64,000 bases of DNA from Manis javanica (GCF_040802235.1 NC_133169.1:45453034-45517033); one strand, 5' to 3'. Positions 24,166-36,128 are shown, counted from the first letter of the stretch. The notes: generated by a model not told the origin, from the letters alone. Made by a program: numbers and translations.

Positions 24166-26560
24166 GATGAACCCTTGAAATTTCCTTAACAGTATTTTTG
24201 TGTGTCCTGTGCCTGATATTGTTTTTGTATTAGTTGTTGCATTTTTTATATTGAAGTATGGTTGATATAGAATATTCTATTCATTTCTAGTATAGAACAT
24301 ACTTATTCAATGATTATACAAACCATTATTTCTTCACCCAACTAGTGTAGTTACTATCACTCAACATAGAAATATGTGACATAACTACTAACTATACATT
24401 CTCTATGCTGTTCTTTCACCCCCTGACCAATTTATATTATGATTGAGATTTTTGTTCCTCTTTATCCGTTCATGTATTTATCTTACTCATCCAACTGCTT
24501 CCTGGTGTGAACCACCACTTACCTAACCAGTCACTCCTCAGTGTCTGTGTGTCTACTGCTGCTTTATTCATTGTATTTTGTTTTGATTTTACATTCCACA
24601 AATAAGTGAAATCATATGGTATGTGTCATTCTCCCCCTGGCTTATTTCACTGAGCATAATGCCCTCTAGGTCCACCCATGTTACCCCAAATGGCCGAATA
24701 TATATATTTTTTATGGCTGCATTATATTCCATTGTGTATATGTCCCATATCTCTCTTATTCATTTATTTATTGATGGACACTGGTTGCTACAATTTCTTA
24801 GCTGTTGTAAATAGTGTGGCAATAAACATATGGGTGGATATATCTTTTAAAATCTATGATTTTTCTTCTTTTAGTAAATTCTTAGTGGAATTACATTTAT
24901 ATTTTTAGCTTTTTGAGGAACCTCCATACATACAGTGGCTGCATTAATGAAAATTCCCACCAGCAGTGTCAGAGGACACCCTTTCTTCAATATCCTCACC
25001 AACACTTGTTATTTCTTGTCTTATGGGTGGTGGCCATTCTGACTGGTGTGAGGTGATATCTCATTATGGTTTTGATTTGCATTTTCCTGATGATTAGTGA
25101 TGAGGATCTTCTTTTCATGCACCTGTTCACTATCTGCATTTCTTCTTTGGAAAAGCGACTAGTCAGGTCCTCTGCCCACCTTTTAATTGCCTTATGTGCT
25201 TTTTGGTTGTTGAGGCACATGAGTTCCTCATATGTTTTCCATTTTAACCCCTTATCAGTTATATTATTTTCAAACATATTCTTCCATACTGTAGGTTCCC
25301 TTTACATTTTGTTGATGGTGTCCTTTGCTTTATAGAATCTTCCAGTAAGATGAAGTCCCACTCTTTTATTTTTATGTTTGTTTCCCTTGCTCCAGGAGAC
25401 ATGTCCAAAATAAAAATTACTCATGCTTATGTTCAAGAAATTTTTGCCTATGATTTCTTCTAAGAGTTTTTTGGTTTCATGTTCTGTATGTCTTTAATCC
25501 ATTTTGAATTCACATTTGCAAATAATGTTAGACAGTAAATCAGATTCATTCTCTTGCTTGTTACTGTCCAGTTTTCCCATTTGTTGAAAAAACTGTCTTT
25601 GCCCCTTTTATACCCTTTCCTCTTTTGTCGTACATATTTCTTGGCTTTCCATTCTGTTCTACTGATCTAATAGTTTGTTCTGTAACAGTACCAGACTATT
25701 TTGTTTACTGTAGCACTGTCATATACCTTGAAATCAGAGAGTGTTATACCTCAACTTTGCTCAGCTTCTCAAGATTACTTTGACTATTCTGGGTGTTTTG
25801 TGGATCTATATAAATTTCGGGAGCATTTGTGCCAGTTCTTCGAAAACTGCCATTGGTATGTTGACAGGGATTGCATTGCATCTCTGAATTGTTTGAACAG
25901 GATGGCCATTCTGACAATATTAATCCTTCCTATTCATGAGCATGGAATAGATGGCCATGTATTTATGTCTTCTTCTATGTCTTTCATCAGTGTCTTATAG
26001 TTTTCACAGGTCTTTATCTCCTTGGTGAGATTTATTAATTGGTTTTTTCTTCTTTTTGATGCAGCTATAAATGAAATTGAATTCTTGATTCGTTTTGTGA
26101 TAGTTCATTCTTAGTACATAGGAATGCAACAGATTTCTCTATATTGATTTTGTATCCTGCACCTTTACTGAACCTAATTATTGTCAGCTTTATTGGTAAA
26201 TTTACTGTTTTCTATTTATAGTACCATGTCATATGCAAATGGTAAAAAATTTAATTCTTCCTTAGCAACTTGGATGCTTTTTATCCCTGTTTATTGTCTT
26301 CTATGACTAGGAATTCCAGAACTATATTGAATAAAAGTGGTGAAAGTTGCATCCCTGTCTTCTTCCTGATCTTACAGGGAAGTTCTTCAGATTTTCAGTA
26401 TTGTGTATAATGTCAGGGTTTTTCATATATGGCCTTCTTGAGATATGTTCCCCTATAAACATTTGGTAGAACATTTTTAATATGAAATGATGTTGGATTT
26501 CCTATGGACTATTCTATAGTTCCTGGAATTAATGCTATATTAGTATTATTATTATTAATA
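24166..26560 (-). mobile_element. L1 copy D, older 3' half
   Basis: A different, more diverged L1 on the minus strand, abutting the 5' end of copy A. Its 3' UTR starts near 24245 (plus strand 'gaagtatggttgatata', 'ctagtgtagttactatcac'). ORF2 C-terminal pieces include 24996-25277 (pattern S-R-F-S-K-E-E-M-Q). The RT core near 26220-26240 has the F-A-D-D-M site degraded to F-A-Y-D-M. The element is 5'-truncated near 26560 and has stops in every frame. Confidence 0.8.
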
Positions 26561-26980
26561 TTATAATTAATATTCCAGCATTATTTTCCAAGAAATTATG
26601 TTCCATACGTTAGGATTATGTAGGTAATGACAATGCAAAATCCTCCCACCATTCCTATGATGCAGAGCTTTGAACTAATCAGATTTCATAATTTCGTCTC
26701 TTTGATCTATATCTACTCTTCAATTGTTATTTTTAAAATATTCATCTTATATTCCCAATTGTTTATTAAAGAAAAATGAGATATTTTTGAGATGATAATT
26801 GGACAGAAAATATAGTGTTTCACATTCTACTAGTATTATGATGTGAAGTGTTTACTTTCTGAAAAGTAGCAAGGACTATTATACAATTATTTCTACTCAC
26901 CTGAAGCTGAATTTTCCTAAACGGGAGTTATCACCATTTCCAATAAAAGAATAGTGCCTTGAGATTTTTTTTATTGGTAT
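26561..26980. other. No recognised gene
   Basis: AT-rich DNA between the old L1 and the LTR. Nothing recognised. Confidence 0.4.
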
Positions 26981-27365
26981 TGCAGACAAACAATTTTTTT
27001 TAAAGAGAAAAACAAGTTTATTAACATTTACAGTCATTTTTTTTTGAAAGGGCATCTCTCATATTTATTGATCAAATTGATGTTAACAACAATAAAATTC
27101 TGTATAGGGCAGTCAATGCTCAATGCATGATTATTAGTCCACCCCCAGCCTAATTCTGGTCAGTCTCCAATCTTCTGAAGCATAACGAACAAGTTCTTAC
27201 ATGAACAAATTTTTACATAGTGAATAAGTTCTTACATGGTGAAGAGTACAAGGGCAGTCATCACAGAAACTTTCATTTCTGATGATGCATTATGAACTAT
27301 AAACAATCAGGTCAAATATGAATATTCATTTGATTTTTATACTTGATTTATATGTGAATTCCACA
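26981..27365 (-). mobile_element. Putative 3' LTR of an ERV
   Basis: Read on the minus strand, a TG start at 27365 follows directly after a polypurine tract (TAAAGGGAGAAA, 27366-27377), the standard 3' LTR boundary. Minus-strand AATAAA signals lie near 27020 and 27070. A terminal CA can be placed at 26981-26982, giving about 385 bases. The 5' edge is well supported by the purine tract; the 3' edge is a best guess because the flank is T-rich. Confidence 0.6.
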
Positions 27366-28740
27366 TTTCTCCCTTTATTATTATTATTATTTTTTTAAAT
27401 AAAATGCTGAAGTGGTAGGTAGATGCAAGATAAAGGTAGAAAACACAGTTTAGTGTTGTAAGAGAGCAAATGTAGATGATCAGGTGTGTGCCTGTAGACT
27501 ATGTGTTAATCCAAGCTAGACAAGGGCAATAAAACATCCACGGATGCAGAAGATTTCTCTCAAAACAGGGGAGGGTGAGATTCTAAGCCTCACCACTGTT
27601 GATCCCCAATTTCTCACCTGATGGCCCCCCTGCGACTGTGCCTGTCTTAGATTGTTCCTCCCTTGAGGAATCTTACCCATCTCTGGCTAACCAGTCATAT
27701 TCTGGGGCCATACAGGGAAATGTAAAGTTGGTAAGTGAGAGATAAACCATATTGTTTGATAAGGTTAGCTTTTAACTTCTTTGCAGATTTATGCCCTGTG
27801 GCTTCTATGCCCAGCATTTGTCTTGAGGTATCTTTACCACTTGGAGGAATTATGATACTCGGTGAATTCAATATGAGGCATGAATTCTATTTAAGAGTTG
27901 TAATTAGGAAGGAAGGAGAAAAGCTATAGAGGTCACATGGAAGAAAACATGGGAAGATTGATTAGTTCATTGACATATCTTCTTGTAGAGTAACATAAGC
28001 ATGTGTAGGTTTGAAACTACTAATTAAATTGCACACACACACATTAACATAATAGGAATACAGTTACATAACCAAAGCAGATCTATAATTACCAGCCATC
28101 TCTAGTGAAGCCAAGAAAACTAGTTAGACACCCTAGGCATTTGTGAAAATTTGTCTATGATATAATGGATATTGTCAAACTGTACTTGAACAGTCTGAGA
28201 GAAATCAGACAAATTAAAACAACCCATTCTTGGGAATTGTTCACATCCCATATGTTCCTTTAACAGTACATAGTTGTAGTTGTAAGATTTTGGAGCGCTA
28301 CAACTTGCACTTCTCCTAATTCTTGGTTGAGTTCCAACAGTATAGATCCAGTAAAATTTGTTGTTTTGCTGAAAGCACAGGCCAGCTTAGATATCTCCTT
28401 CTTCATTCCAATGGCAAGTCCAGAAACCGGTGGGATGAATGCAGCTACGACTGCAGCATCACCTGGATCTTTGTTGAGGTTTTTTGATGATCATCTTCTG
28501 GTATGACTCTTCCAGAAAGTGCTGATGTTGAAGTTCTTCTTCATATCGTATCCTGGTTCATTTTCTGGGTGGCCAAATTAGGCTTTGATTCTCTGTATAA
28601 ACACAAACAGACCCTTTGCCCACACATTGATATGCCCTTTATACCATTGTGTAGAACTCATTGGAGGTCACCATACAGTAACTGCTTTTTTTTTAACAGA
28701 AAGGAATATTATCAGAAAAGTGTACCTCCATAGCTGATCA
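27366..28740 (-). pseudogene. ERV 3' internal region with Env transmembrane-subunit remnant
   Basis: On the minus strand, 28420-28460 encodes a short hydrophobic, Ala/Val-rich, fusion-peptide-like stretch. A heptad-like helix follows (L-L-E-L-N-Q-E-L-G-E-V-Q to about 28300), then, after a frameshift near 28270, a segment with a CX6CC-like loop at 28219-28245 and F-N-L-S-D beyond it. That order (fusion peptide, helix, CX6CC) is typical of retroviral Env TM subunits. The first Cys of the final pair is Gly here, so the loop is C-X7-C. A stop at the frameshift and many later stops make it non-functional. The part from 28100 to the purine tract has no clear coding content. No gag or pol adjoins, because L1 copy B starts soon after. 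The style suggests a class II (beta-like) or gamma/beta recombinant Env, but the genus is uncertain. Confidence 0.6.
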
Positions 28741-29180
28741 TCTGACACTCTTTAAGTGATCAAAATTAAGAATATTTAAAGCATGCATTAATCATTGATT
28801 TACAGTTAGTTTTATCCTATCACAGGGTAATCCCCTTCTCTTTCCTTTTTTTGTGATCTTTAATCTACACTTATATGAAGAATATTATGTTTACTAGGTT
28901 CTCCCCTATACAAGGTCCCCACTATAAACCCTTTTACAGTCACTGTCCATCAGCATAGCAAAATGTTGTAGAATCACTACTTGTCTTCTCTGTGTTGTAT
29001 GCCCCTCACCTTTCTCCCACCCCCATGCATGCTAATCTTAATGCCCCTCTTCTTCTTCCCCTCCTTTATCCCTCCCTATCCACCCACCCTCCCCAGTCCC
29101 TTTCCCTTTGGTACCTGTTAGTCGATTCTTGGGTTCTGTGATTCTGCTGCTGTTTTGTTCCTTCAGTTTTTCCTTTGTTC

Positions 29181-32100
29181 TTATACTCCACAGATGAGTG
29201 AAATCATTTGGTATTTCTCTTTCTCCACTTGACTTATTTCACTGAGCATAATACACTCCAGGTCCATCCATGTTGCTGCAAATGGTAGGATTTGCCCTCT
29301 TTTTATGGCTGAGTAGTATTCCATTGTGTATATGTACCACATCTTCTTTATCCATTCATCTACCGATGGGCATTTACATTGCATCCAATTCTTGGCTATT
29401 GTAAATAGTGCTGCAATAAACATAGGGGTGCACCTGTCTTTCTCAAACTTGACTGCTGCGTTCTTAGGGAAATTCCTAGGAGTGGAATTCCTGGGTCAAA
29501 TGGTAGGTCTGTTTTGAGCATGTTGATGAACTTCCATACTGCTTTCCACAAGGGTTGAACTAATTTACATTCCCACCAGCAGTGTAGGAGGGTTCCCCTT
29601 TCTCCACAGCCTCGCCAACATTTGTCATTGTTTGTCTTTTGGATGGCAGCCATCCTTACTGGTGTGAGGAGATACCTCATTGTAGCTTTAATTTGCATTT
29701 CTCTGATAATTAGTGATGTGGAGCATCTTTTCATGTGTCTGTTGGCCATCTGTATTTCTTTTTTGGAGAACTGTCTGTTCAGTTCCTCTGCACATTTTTT
29801 ACTTGGATTATTTGATTTTTTTTTGTTGAGGCATGTGAGCTCTGTATATATTTGGACATCAAGCCTTTATCAGATCTCTAATTTACAAATATACTCTACG
29901 ATACTGTAGGGTTCCTTTTTGTTCAATTGATGGTGTCTTTTGCTGTACAGTAGATTTTCAGCCATTATATAGTCCCACTTGTTCATTTTTGCTGTTGTTT
30001 TCCTTGCCCGGGGAGATATGTTCAAGAAGAGGTCACTCATGTTTATGCCCAAGAGGTTTTTGCCTATGTTTTTTTCCACAAGTTTAATGGTTTCATGACA
30101 TACATTCAGGTCTTTGATCCATTTTGAATTTACTTTACTATATGAGGTTAGACAATGGTCCAGTTTTATTCTCCTACATGTAGCTATCCAGTTTTGCCAG
30201 CACCATCTGTTGAAGAGACTGTCATTTTGCCATTGTATGTCCATGGCTCCTTTATCAAATATTAATTGACCATATATGTTTGGGTTAATGTCTGGAGTCT
30301 CTAGTCTGTTCCACTGGTCTGTGGCTCTGTTCTTGTGCCAGTACCAAATTGTCTTGATTACTATGACTTTGTAGTAGAGGTTGAAGTTGGGGAGTGAGAT
30401 CCCCCCTACTTTATTCTTCTTTTTCAGGATTGCTTTGGCTATTCGGGGTCTTTGGTGTTCCATATGAATTTTTGAATTATTTGTTCCAATTCATTGAAGA
30501 ATATTGCTGGTAATTTGAGAGGGATTGCATCAAATCTGTATATGACTTTGGGCAGGATGGCCATTTTGACGACATTAGCCATGAGCATGGTATGAGTTTC
30601 CATTTATTAGTGTCCCCTTTAATTTCTCTTAAGAGTGACTTGTAGTTTTCAGAGTATAGGTCATTCACTTCTTTGGTTAGATTTATTCCTAGGTATTTTA
30701 TTCTTTTTGATGCAATTGTGAATGGAATTGTTTTCCTGATTTCTCTTTCTATTGGTTCATTGTTAGTGTATAGGAAAGCTACAGATTTCTGTGTGTTAAT
30801 TTTGTATCCTGCAACTTTGCTGTATTCTAACATCAGTTCTAGTAGTTTTGGGGTGGAGCCTTTAGGGTTTTTTATGTACAATATCATGTCATCTGCAAAT
30901 AGTGACAGTTTGACTTCTTCTTTACCAATCTGGATTACTGGTATTTCTTTGTTTTGTCTGATTGCCATGGCTAGGACTTCCAGTAGTATGTTATATAGCA
31001 GTGGGGAGAATGGAAATCCCTGTCTAGTTCCCGATCTCAGAGGAAAAGCTTTCAGCTTCTCGCTGGGTTTATCTGTGGGTTTATGATATATGGCCTTTAT
31101 TATGTTGAGGTACTTGCCCTCTATTCCCACTTTGCTGAGAGTTTTTATCATGAATGTATGTTGAATTTTGTCAAATGCTTTTTCAGTATCTATGGAGATG
31201 ATCATGTGGTTTTTGTCTTTCTTTTTGTTGATGTGGTGGATGATGTTGATGGATTTTCGAATGTTGTAGCATCCTTGCATCCCTGGGATTCATCCCACTT
31301 GGTCATGGTGTATGATCCTTTTGATATACTTTTGAATTCGGTTAGCTAATATTTTATTGAGTATTTTTGCATCTACATTCATCAGGGGTATTGGTCTGTT
31401 ATTTTCTTTTTTGGTGGGGTCTTTGCCTGGTTTTGGTATTAGGGTGATTTTGGCTTCATAGAATGAGTTTGGGAGGATGCCCTCCTCTTCTATTTTTTGG
31501 AAAACTTTAAGAAGAATGGGTATTATGTCTTCTCTTTGTGTCTGATAAAATTCTGAGGTAAATCCATCCGGCCCGGGTGCTTTGTTGTTGGGTAGTTTTT
31601 TGATTACCGTTTCAATTTCATTGCTCACAATTGGTTTGTTTAACTTTTGTTTTCCTTCCTTGGTCAATCTTGGATGGTTGTATTTTTCTAGGAAGTTGTC
31701 CATTTCTTCTAGGTTTTCCAGCTTTTTGGCATATATGTTTTCATAGTAGCCTTTAATAATTCTTTTTATTTCTGTGGAAGCTGTTGTGATTTTTCCATTC
31801 TCATTTCTGATTCTGTTGATTTGTCTTGATTATCTTTTTCTCTTAATAAGTTTGGCTAGAGGCTTATCTATTTTGTTTATTTTCTCAAAGAACCAGCTCT
31901 TGGTTTCATTGATTTTTGCTATTGTTTTATTCTTCTCAATTTTGTTTATTTCTTCTCTGATCTTTATTATGTCCCTCCTTCTGCTGACTTTAGGCCTCAT
32001 TTGTTCTTCTTTTTCCAATTTCGATAATTGTGATGTTAGACTATTCATTTGGGATTGTTTTTCCTTCTTCAAGTGTGCCTGGATCACTATATACTTTCCT

Positions 32101-33010
32101 CTTAAGACTGCTTTCGCTGTGTCCCCAGAAGTTGGGGCTTTATGTTGTTGTTGTCATTTGTTTCTATATATTCCTTGATCTCTATTTTAATTTCTTCGTT
32201 GATCTATTGATTATTTAGGAGCATGTTGTTAAGCCTCCATGTGTTTGTGAGCCTTTTTGTTTTCTTTGCAGAATTTATTTCTACTTTTATACCTTTGTGG
32301 TCTGAATAATTGGTTGGTAGAATTACAATATTTTGGATTTTGGTGAGGCTCTTTTTGTGGGCTAGTATGTGGTCTTTTCTAGATAGTGTTCCATGTGCAC
32401 TTGAGAAGAATGTATATCCTGTTGCTTTAGGATGTAGAGTTCTATAGATATCTATTAGGTCCATCTGTTCTACTGTGTTGTTCAGTGCTTCCATGTCCTT
32501 ACTTATTATCTACCCAGTGAATCTATCCTTTGGGGTGAGTGGTGTGTTGAAGTCTCCTAAAATGAAGGCATTGCAGTCTATTTCTCTCTTTAGTTCTGTT
32601 AGTGTTTGTTTCACATATGCTGGTGGAACTATGTTGGGTGCATTTATATATAGAATGGTTATGTCCTCTTGTTGGACTGAGCCCTTTATCATTATGTTGT
32701 GTCTTTCTTTATCTCTTGTTACTTTCTTTGTTTTGAGGTCTATTTTGTCTGATATTAGTACTGCAACCCCTGCTTTCTTCTCGCTGTTGTTTGCCTGAAG
32801 TATGTTTTTCCATCCCTTGACTTTTAGTCTGTACATGTCTTTGGGTTTGAGGTGAGTTTCTTGTAAGCACCATATAGATGGGTTTGGCTTTTTTATCCAT
32901 TCCATTACTCTGTATCTTTTGATTGTTGCATTCAGTCCATTTACATTTAGGGTGACTATTGACAGATATGTACTTATTGCCATTGCAGACTTTAAATTCG
33001 TGGTTACCAA
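29181..33010 (-). pseudogene. L1 copy B ORF2 (endonuclease-RT), broken
   Basis: ORF2 of L1 nicks target DNA and primes reverse transcription. The frame opens at 33010 (M-V-T-T-N-L-K) with the endonuclease: L-N-V-N-G-L-N, C-L-Q-E-T-H and G-D-F-N near 32535-32560. A stop falls near 32507, and further pieces follow at 32204-32494, 31830-32087 and 31290-31703. The RT lies at 30477-31280 with F-A-D-D-M at 30885-30899 intact. The C-terminal region at 29181-30463 carries the Cys-rich pattern C-W-R-G-C-G near 29600. At least six breaks; no activity expected. Confidence 0.85.
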
Positions 33011-33637
33011 AGGTTCATGGTCAGCCTCTTTAGTATCTTACTGCCTAAGTTAGCTCGCTTATTGAGCTGTTATATACACTGTCTGGAGATTCTTTTCTTC
33101 TCTCCCTTCTTATTCTTCCTCCTCCATTCTTCATATGTTGGGTGTTATGTTCTTTGCTCTTTCTAGGAGTTCTCCCATCTATAGCAGTCCCTGTAAGATG
33201 CCCTGTAGATGTTGTTTGTGGGAAGCAAATTCCCTCAGCTTTTGCTTGTCTGGAAATTGTTCAATCCTGCCATCATATTTAAATGATAGTCGTATTTTAT
33301 ACAGTATCCTTGGTTCAAGGCCCTTCAGTTTCATTGCATTAAATATATCATGACATTCTCTTCTGGCCTGTAGGGTTTCTGTCATGAAGTCTGATATTAG
33401 CCTGATGGGTTTTCCTTTGTTGGTGATCGTTTTCTCTTTTCCATGGTCTGTTCGATTATTTCCTCCCCCAGTTTGGGGAAGTTTTCAGCAATTATTTCTT
33501 CCAAGATACTTTCCGTCCCTTTTCCTCTCTCTTCTTCTTCTGGTACCCATGTAATATGGATATTGTTTCTTTTGGATTGGTCACACCGTTCTCTTAATAT
33601 TGTTTCATTCCTGGAGATCCTTTTATCTCTCTCTATG
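32727..33637 (-). repeat. Tandem duplication inside L1 copy B, left unit
   Basis: Direct repeat of 33638-34653. Both units start (plus strand) at TTTGTTTTGA in the ORF2 endonuclease region and end at ATCTCTCTCTATG in ORF1. This unit is about 105 bases shorter, owing to a deletion in ORF1 near 33425-33445 (counterpart about 34340-34460). The junction at 33637/33638 fuses ORF2 codons directly to ORF1 codons. Confidence 0.85.
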
Positions 33638-34653
33638 TTTGTTTTGAAGTCTATTTTGTCTGATATTAGTACTGCAACCCCTGCTCTCTTCTCGCTGTTG
33701 TTTGCCTGAAGTATGTTTTTCCATCCCTTGACTTTTAGTCTATGCTTATCTTTGGGTTTAAGGTGAGTTTCTTGTAAGCAGCATATAGATGGGTCTTGCA
33801 TTTTTATCCATTCATTACTCTGTGTCTTTTGATTGTTGCATTCAGTCCATTTACATTTAGGGTGACTATTGACAGATATGTACTTATTGCCATTGCAGGC
33901 TTTAAATTCGTGGTTACCAAAGGTTCATGGTCAGCCTCTTTAGTACCTTACTGCCTAACTTAGCTTGCTTATTGAGCTGTTATATACACTGTCTGGAGAT
34001 TCTTTTCTTCTCTCCCTTCTTATTCTTCCTCCTCCATTCTTCATATGTTGGGTGTTATGTTCTGTGCTCTTTTTAGGAGTGCTCCCATCTAGAGCAGTCC
34101 CTGTCAGATGCCCTGTAGAGGTGGTTTGTGGGAAGCAAATTCCCTCAGCTTTTGCTTGTCTGGGAATTGTTTAATCCTGCCATCATATTTAAATGATAGT
34201 CGTGCTGGATACAGTATCCTTGGTTCAATGCCTTTCTGTTTCATTTCATTAAATATATCATGCCATTCTCTTCTGGCCTGTAAGGTTTCTGTCATGAAGT
34301 CGGATGTTAGCCTGATGGGTTTTCCTTTATAGGTGACCTTTATCTCTCTAGATGCCTTTAAAATTCTTTCCTTGTCTTTGATCTTTGCCATTTTAATTAT
34401 CATGTGTCTTGGTTTTGTCCTCCTTGGATCCTTTCTGTTGGGGGTTCTGTGTATTTCTGTGGTCTGTTCGATTATTCCCTCCCCCAGTTTGGGGAAGTTT
34501 TCAGCAATTATTTCTTCCAAGATACTTTCCGTCCCTTTTCCCCTCTCTTCTTCTTCTGGTATCCCTATAATATGGATATTGTTCCTTTTGGATTGGTCAC
34601 ACAGTTCTCTTAATATTGTTTCATTCCTGGAAATCCTTTTATCTCTCTCTATG
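33638..34653 (-). repeat. Tandem duplication inside L1 copy B, right unit
   Basis: The second unit. Its ORF1 half belongs to the intact ORF1 (34104-34943). Its ORF2 half (33638 to about 33910) is a dead-end ORF2 start. Minus-strand translation of 33397-33801 runs from endonuclease residues (Q-E-T-H) straight into ORF1 residues (R-D-K-R-I-S-R-N-E-T), proving the join. Confidence 0.85.
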
Positions 34654-34943
34654 TCAGCTTCTATGCGTTCCTGTTCTTTGGTTTCAATTCCATCAATGGC
34701 CTCTTGCATCTTATCCATTCTTCTTATAAATCCTTCCAGAGTTTGTTTCATTTCTGTGATCGCCTTTCTGGCATCTGTGATCTCCCTCCAGACTTCATCC
34801 CATTTCTCTTGCATATTTCTCTGCATCTCTGTCAGAATGTGTATGATTTTTATTTTGAATTCTTTTTCAGGAAGACTGGTTAGGTCTGTCTCCTTCTCTG
34901 GTGTCTCTGTGTTCTTGGTTTGCCTGTAATTTTGTCTTTTCAT
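34104..34943 (-). CDS. L1 copy B ORF1 protein, intact (279 aa)
   Basis: ORF1p is the L1 RNA-binding trimeric chaperone. This frame is uninterrupted from M-K-R-Q-N-Y to its stop. It has a charged N-terminus with E-K-E-F-K-I-K; a coiled coil at about residues 30-110 (heptads through M-D-K-M-Q-E-A-I-D-G-I-E); the RRM-like core from N-N-I-H-I-I-G-I-P-E-E-E-E (about 122-134) with I-H-R-T-P-N; and the C-terminal domain with A-R-R-E-W-H-D-I-F (about 225-233). The human protein is longer (338 residues) because of a longer coiled coil; copies C and F show that about 280 is this lineage's norm. The ORF2 in the same element is dead, so the copy is not autonomous, although an ORF1 product is conceivable. 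Confidence 0.88.
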   Translation of the reverse strand: MKRQNYRQTKNTETPEKETDLTSLPEKEFKIKIIHILTEMQRNMQEKWDEVWREITDARKAITEMKQTLEGFIRRMDKMQEAIDGIETKEQERIEADIERDKRISRNETILRELCDQSKRNNIHIIGIPEEEERGKGTESILEEIIAENFPKLGEGIIEQTTEIHRTPNRKDPRRTKPRHMIIKMAKIKDKERILKASREIKVTYKGKPIRLTSDFMTETLQARREWHDIFNEMKQKGIEPRILYPARLSFKYDGRIKQFPDKQKLREFASHKPPLQGI

Positions 34944-35396
34944 GGTGATGGGAATAGTTTGCAGAGCTGGGAGTAGTGATGGCCGGAAGAACTTCCCTTC
35001 TTGTTGGTTTGTGGCCTTTCACTCCTGGGAGAATAGCGACCTCTTGTGTCTTGTGCTGGGTAGCTGCGTGCAGACAGGGCTTCTGCTTCCTGCCCGACTG
35101 CTATGGAGTTTATCTCTACTGTTGCTGTGGGTGTGGCCTGGCTCGTGCTGCTGCTCCAAAGTGGTGGAGTTACATTGAAGGGGGAGCGGCTGGGAGGCTA
35201 TTTATCTCCATAAGGGGCCTCCGTGCTCCCTGCAGCCCAGGGTATTAGAGTGTCCAGAGATCCCTGGATTCCCTACCTCTGGACTAAGTGTCCCGCCCTA
35301 CCCCTTTAAAACTTCCAAAAAGCACCTGCCAAAACAAAGACCACAAAAACAAAAAAACAAACAAACAAATAAATAAATGAATAAAATTTTTAAATG

Positions 35397-35800
35397 GCCC
35401 CTCATTTTTCTTTATTCTCCGGCGCCAGACTCAGGCAACCGCTCACTGGACTTGCTGCCTCTTTCCCTAGTACTGGGGTCCCTATCCCTTTAAGGCTTCC
35501 AAAAAGCCATCGGCAAAACAAAACAATAACAACAACAAAAAAAAAAAGCAAAAAAGGTGGCCACTCGCATGTCTTTTGTTATCCTGCACCGGTCTCCGAT
35601 ACCCACTCACCGGTCTTGCTGCCCTGTTTCCCTAGTTTTGGGGTCCCTGTCCCTTTAAGACTTCCAAAAAGCACTCACCACAACAAAACATCAACAACAA
35701 CAACAAAAAAAGATGGCCGCTAGCTTTTCTTTTGTCCTCCGGCGCCAGCCTCCAGTACCCACTCACTGTTCTTGCTGCCCTGTTTCCTGAATTTCCAGGG
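35397..35800 (-). repeat. Monomer-like tandem repeats in the L1 copy B 5' UTR
   Basis: Units of about 155-165 bases. On the plus strand, a CGGCGCCAG-type block occurs at about 35420, 35586 (diverged) and 35740. After each comes 'cactcac/gctcact...cttgctgcc', and after the first two comes 'ccctttaag.cttccaaaaag' (35488 and 35655; a partial third at 35300), followed by an A/CAA-rich stretch. Copy F has two counterparts (59600-59660 and 59770-59820). Variable numbers of 5' UTR units recall the promoter monomers of rodent L1s. Confidence 0.75.
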
Positions 35801-36128
35801 CCCCGCGCATGCAGTGTGTCTGCGCTCTGGTCTGGATGGCTGGGGCTGGGTGTTCAGCAGTCCTGGGCTCCTTCTCCCTCCCGCTCAGACCTCTCTTCTC
35901 CCGCCAGGAGCTGGGGGAGGGGCACTCGGTACCTGCCAGGCTGGGGTTTGTATCTTACTCCCTTTGCAACGTGCTGGGTTCTCGCAGGTGTGGATGTGGT
36001 CTGGATGTTGTCCTGTGTCCTCTGGTCTTTATTCTAGGAAGAGTTGTCTTTGTTATATTTTCATAGATATATTTGGTTTTGGGAGGAGATTTCTGCTGCT
36101 CTACTCATGCCGCCATCCTGGCTCTGCC

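Larger units (their letters stand above)
28857..36128 (-). mobile_element. L1 copy B, full length, with internal tandem duplication
   Basis: A 7.3-kb LINE-1 on the minus strand. The 5' end is near 36128 (plus strand 'ctcatgccgccatcctggct'). The 5' UTR to about 34960 contains tandem monomer-like units (35397-35800). ORF1 is intact at 34104-34943. A 0.9-1.0-kb stretch covering ORF1 C-terminus to ORF2 N-terminus is present twice (32727-33637 and 33638-34653), which explains the excess length over copy A. ORF2 is broken. The 3' UTR ends near 28857 with the same terminal motif as copies A and C. T-rich sequence at 28841-28852 may be the tail. No flanking duplication recognised. Confidence 0.9.

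Noticed and set aside
35397-35800. Spaced repeats as a CRISPR-like array
   Set aside because: The units are 155-165 bases, diverged and part of an L1 5' UTR in a mammalian genome.
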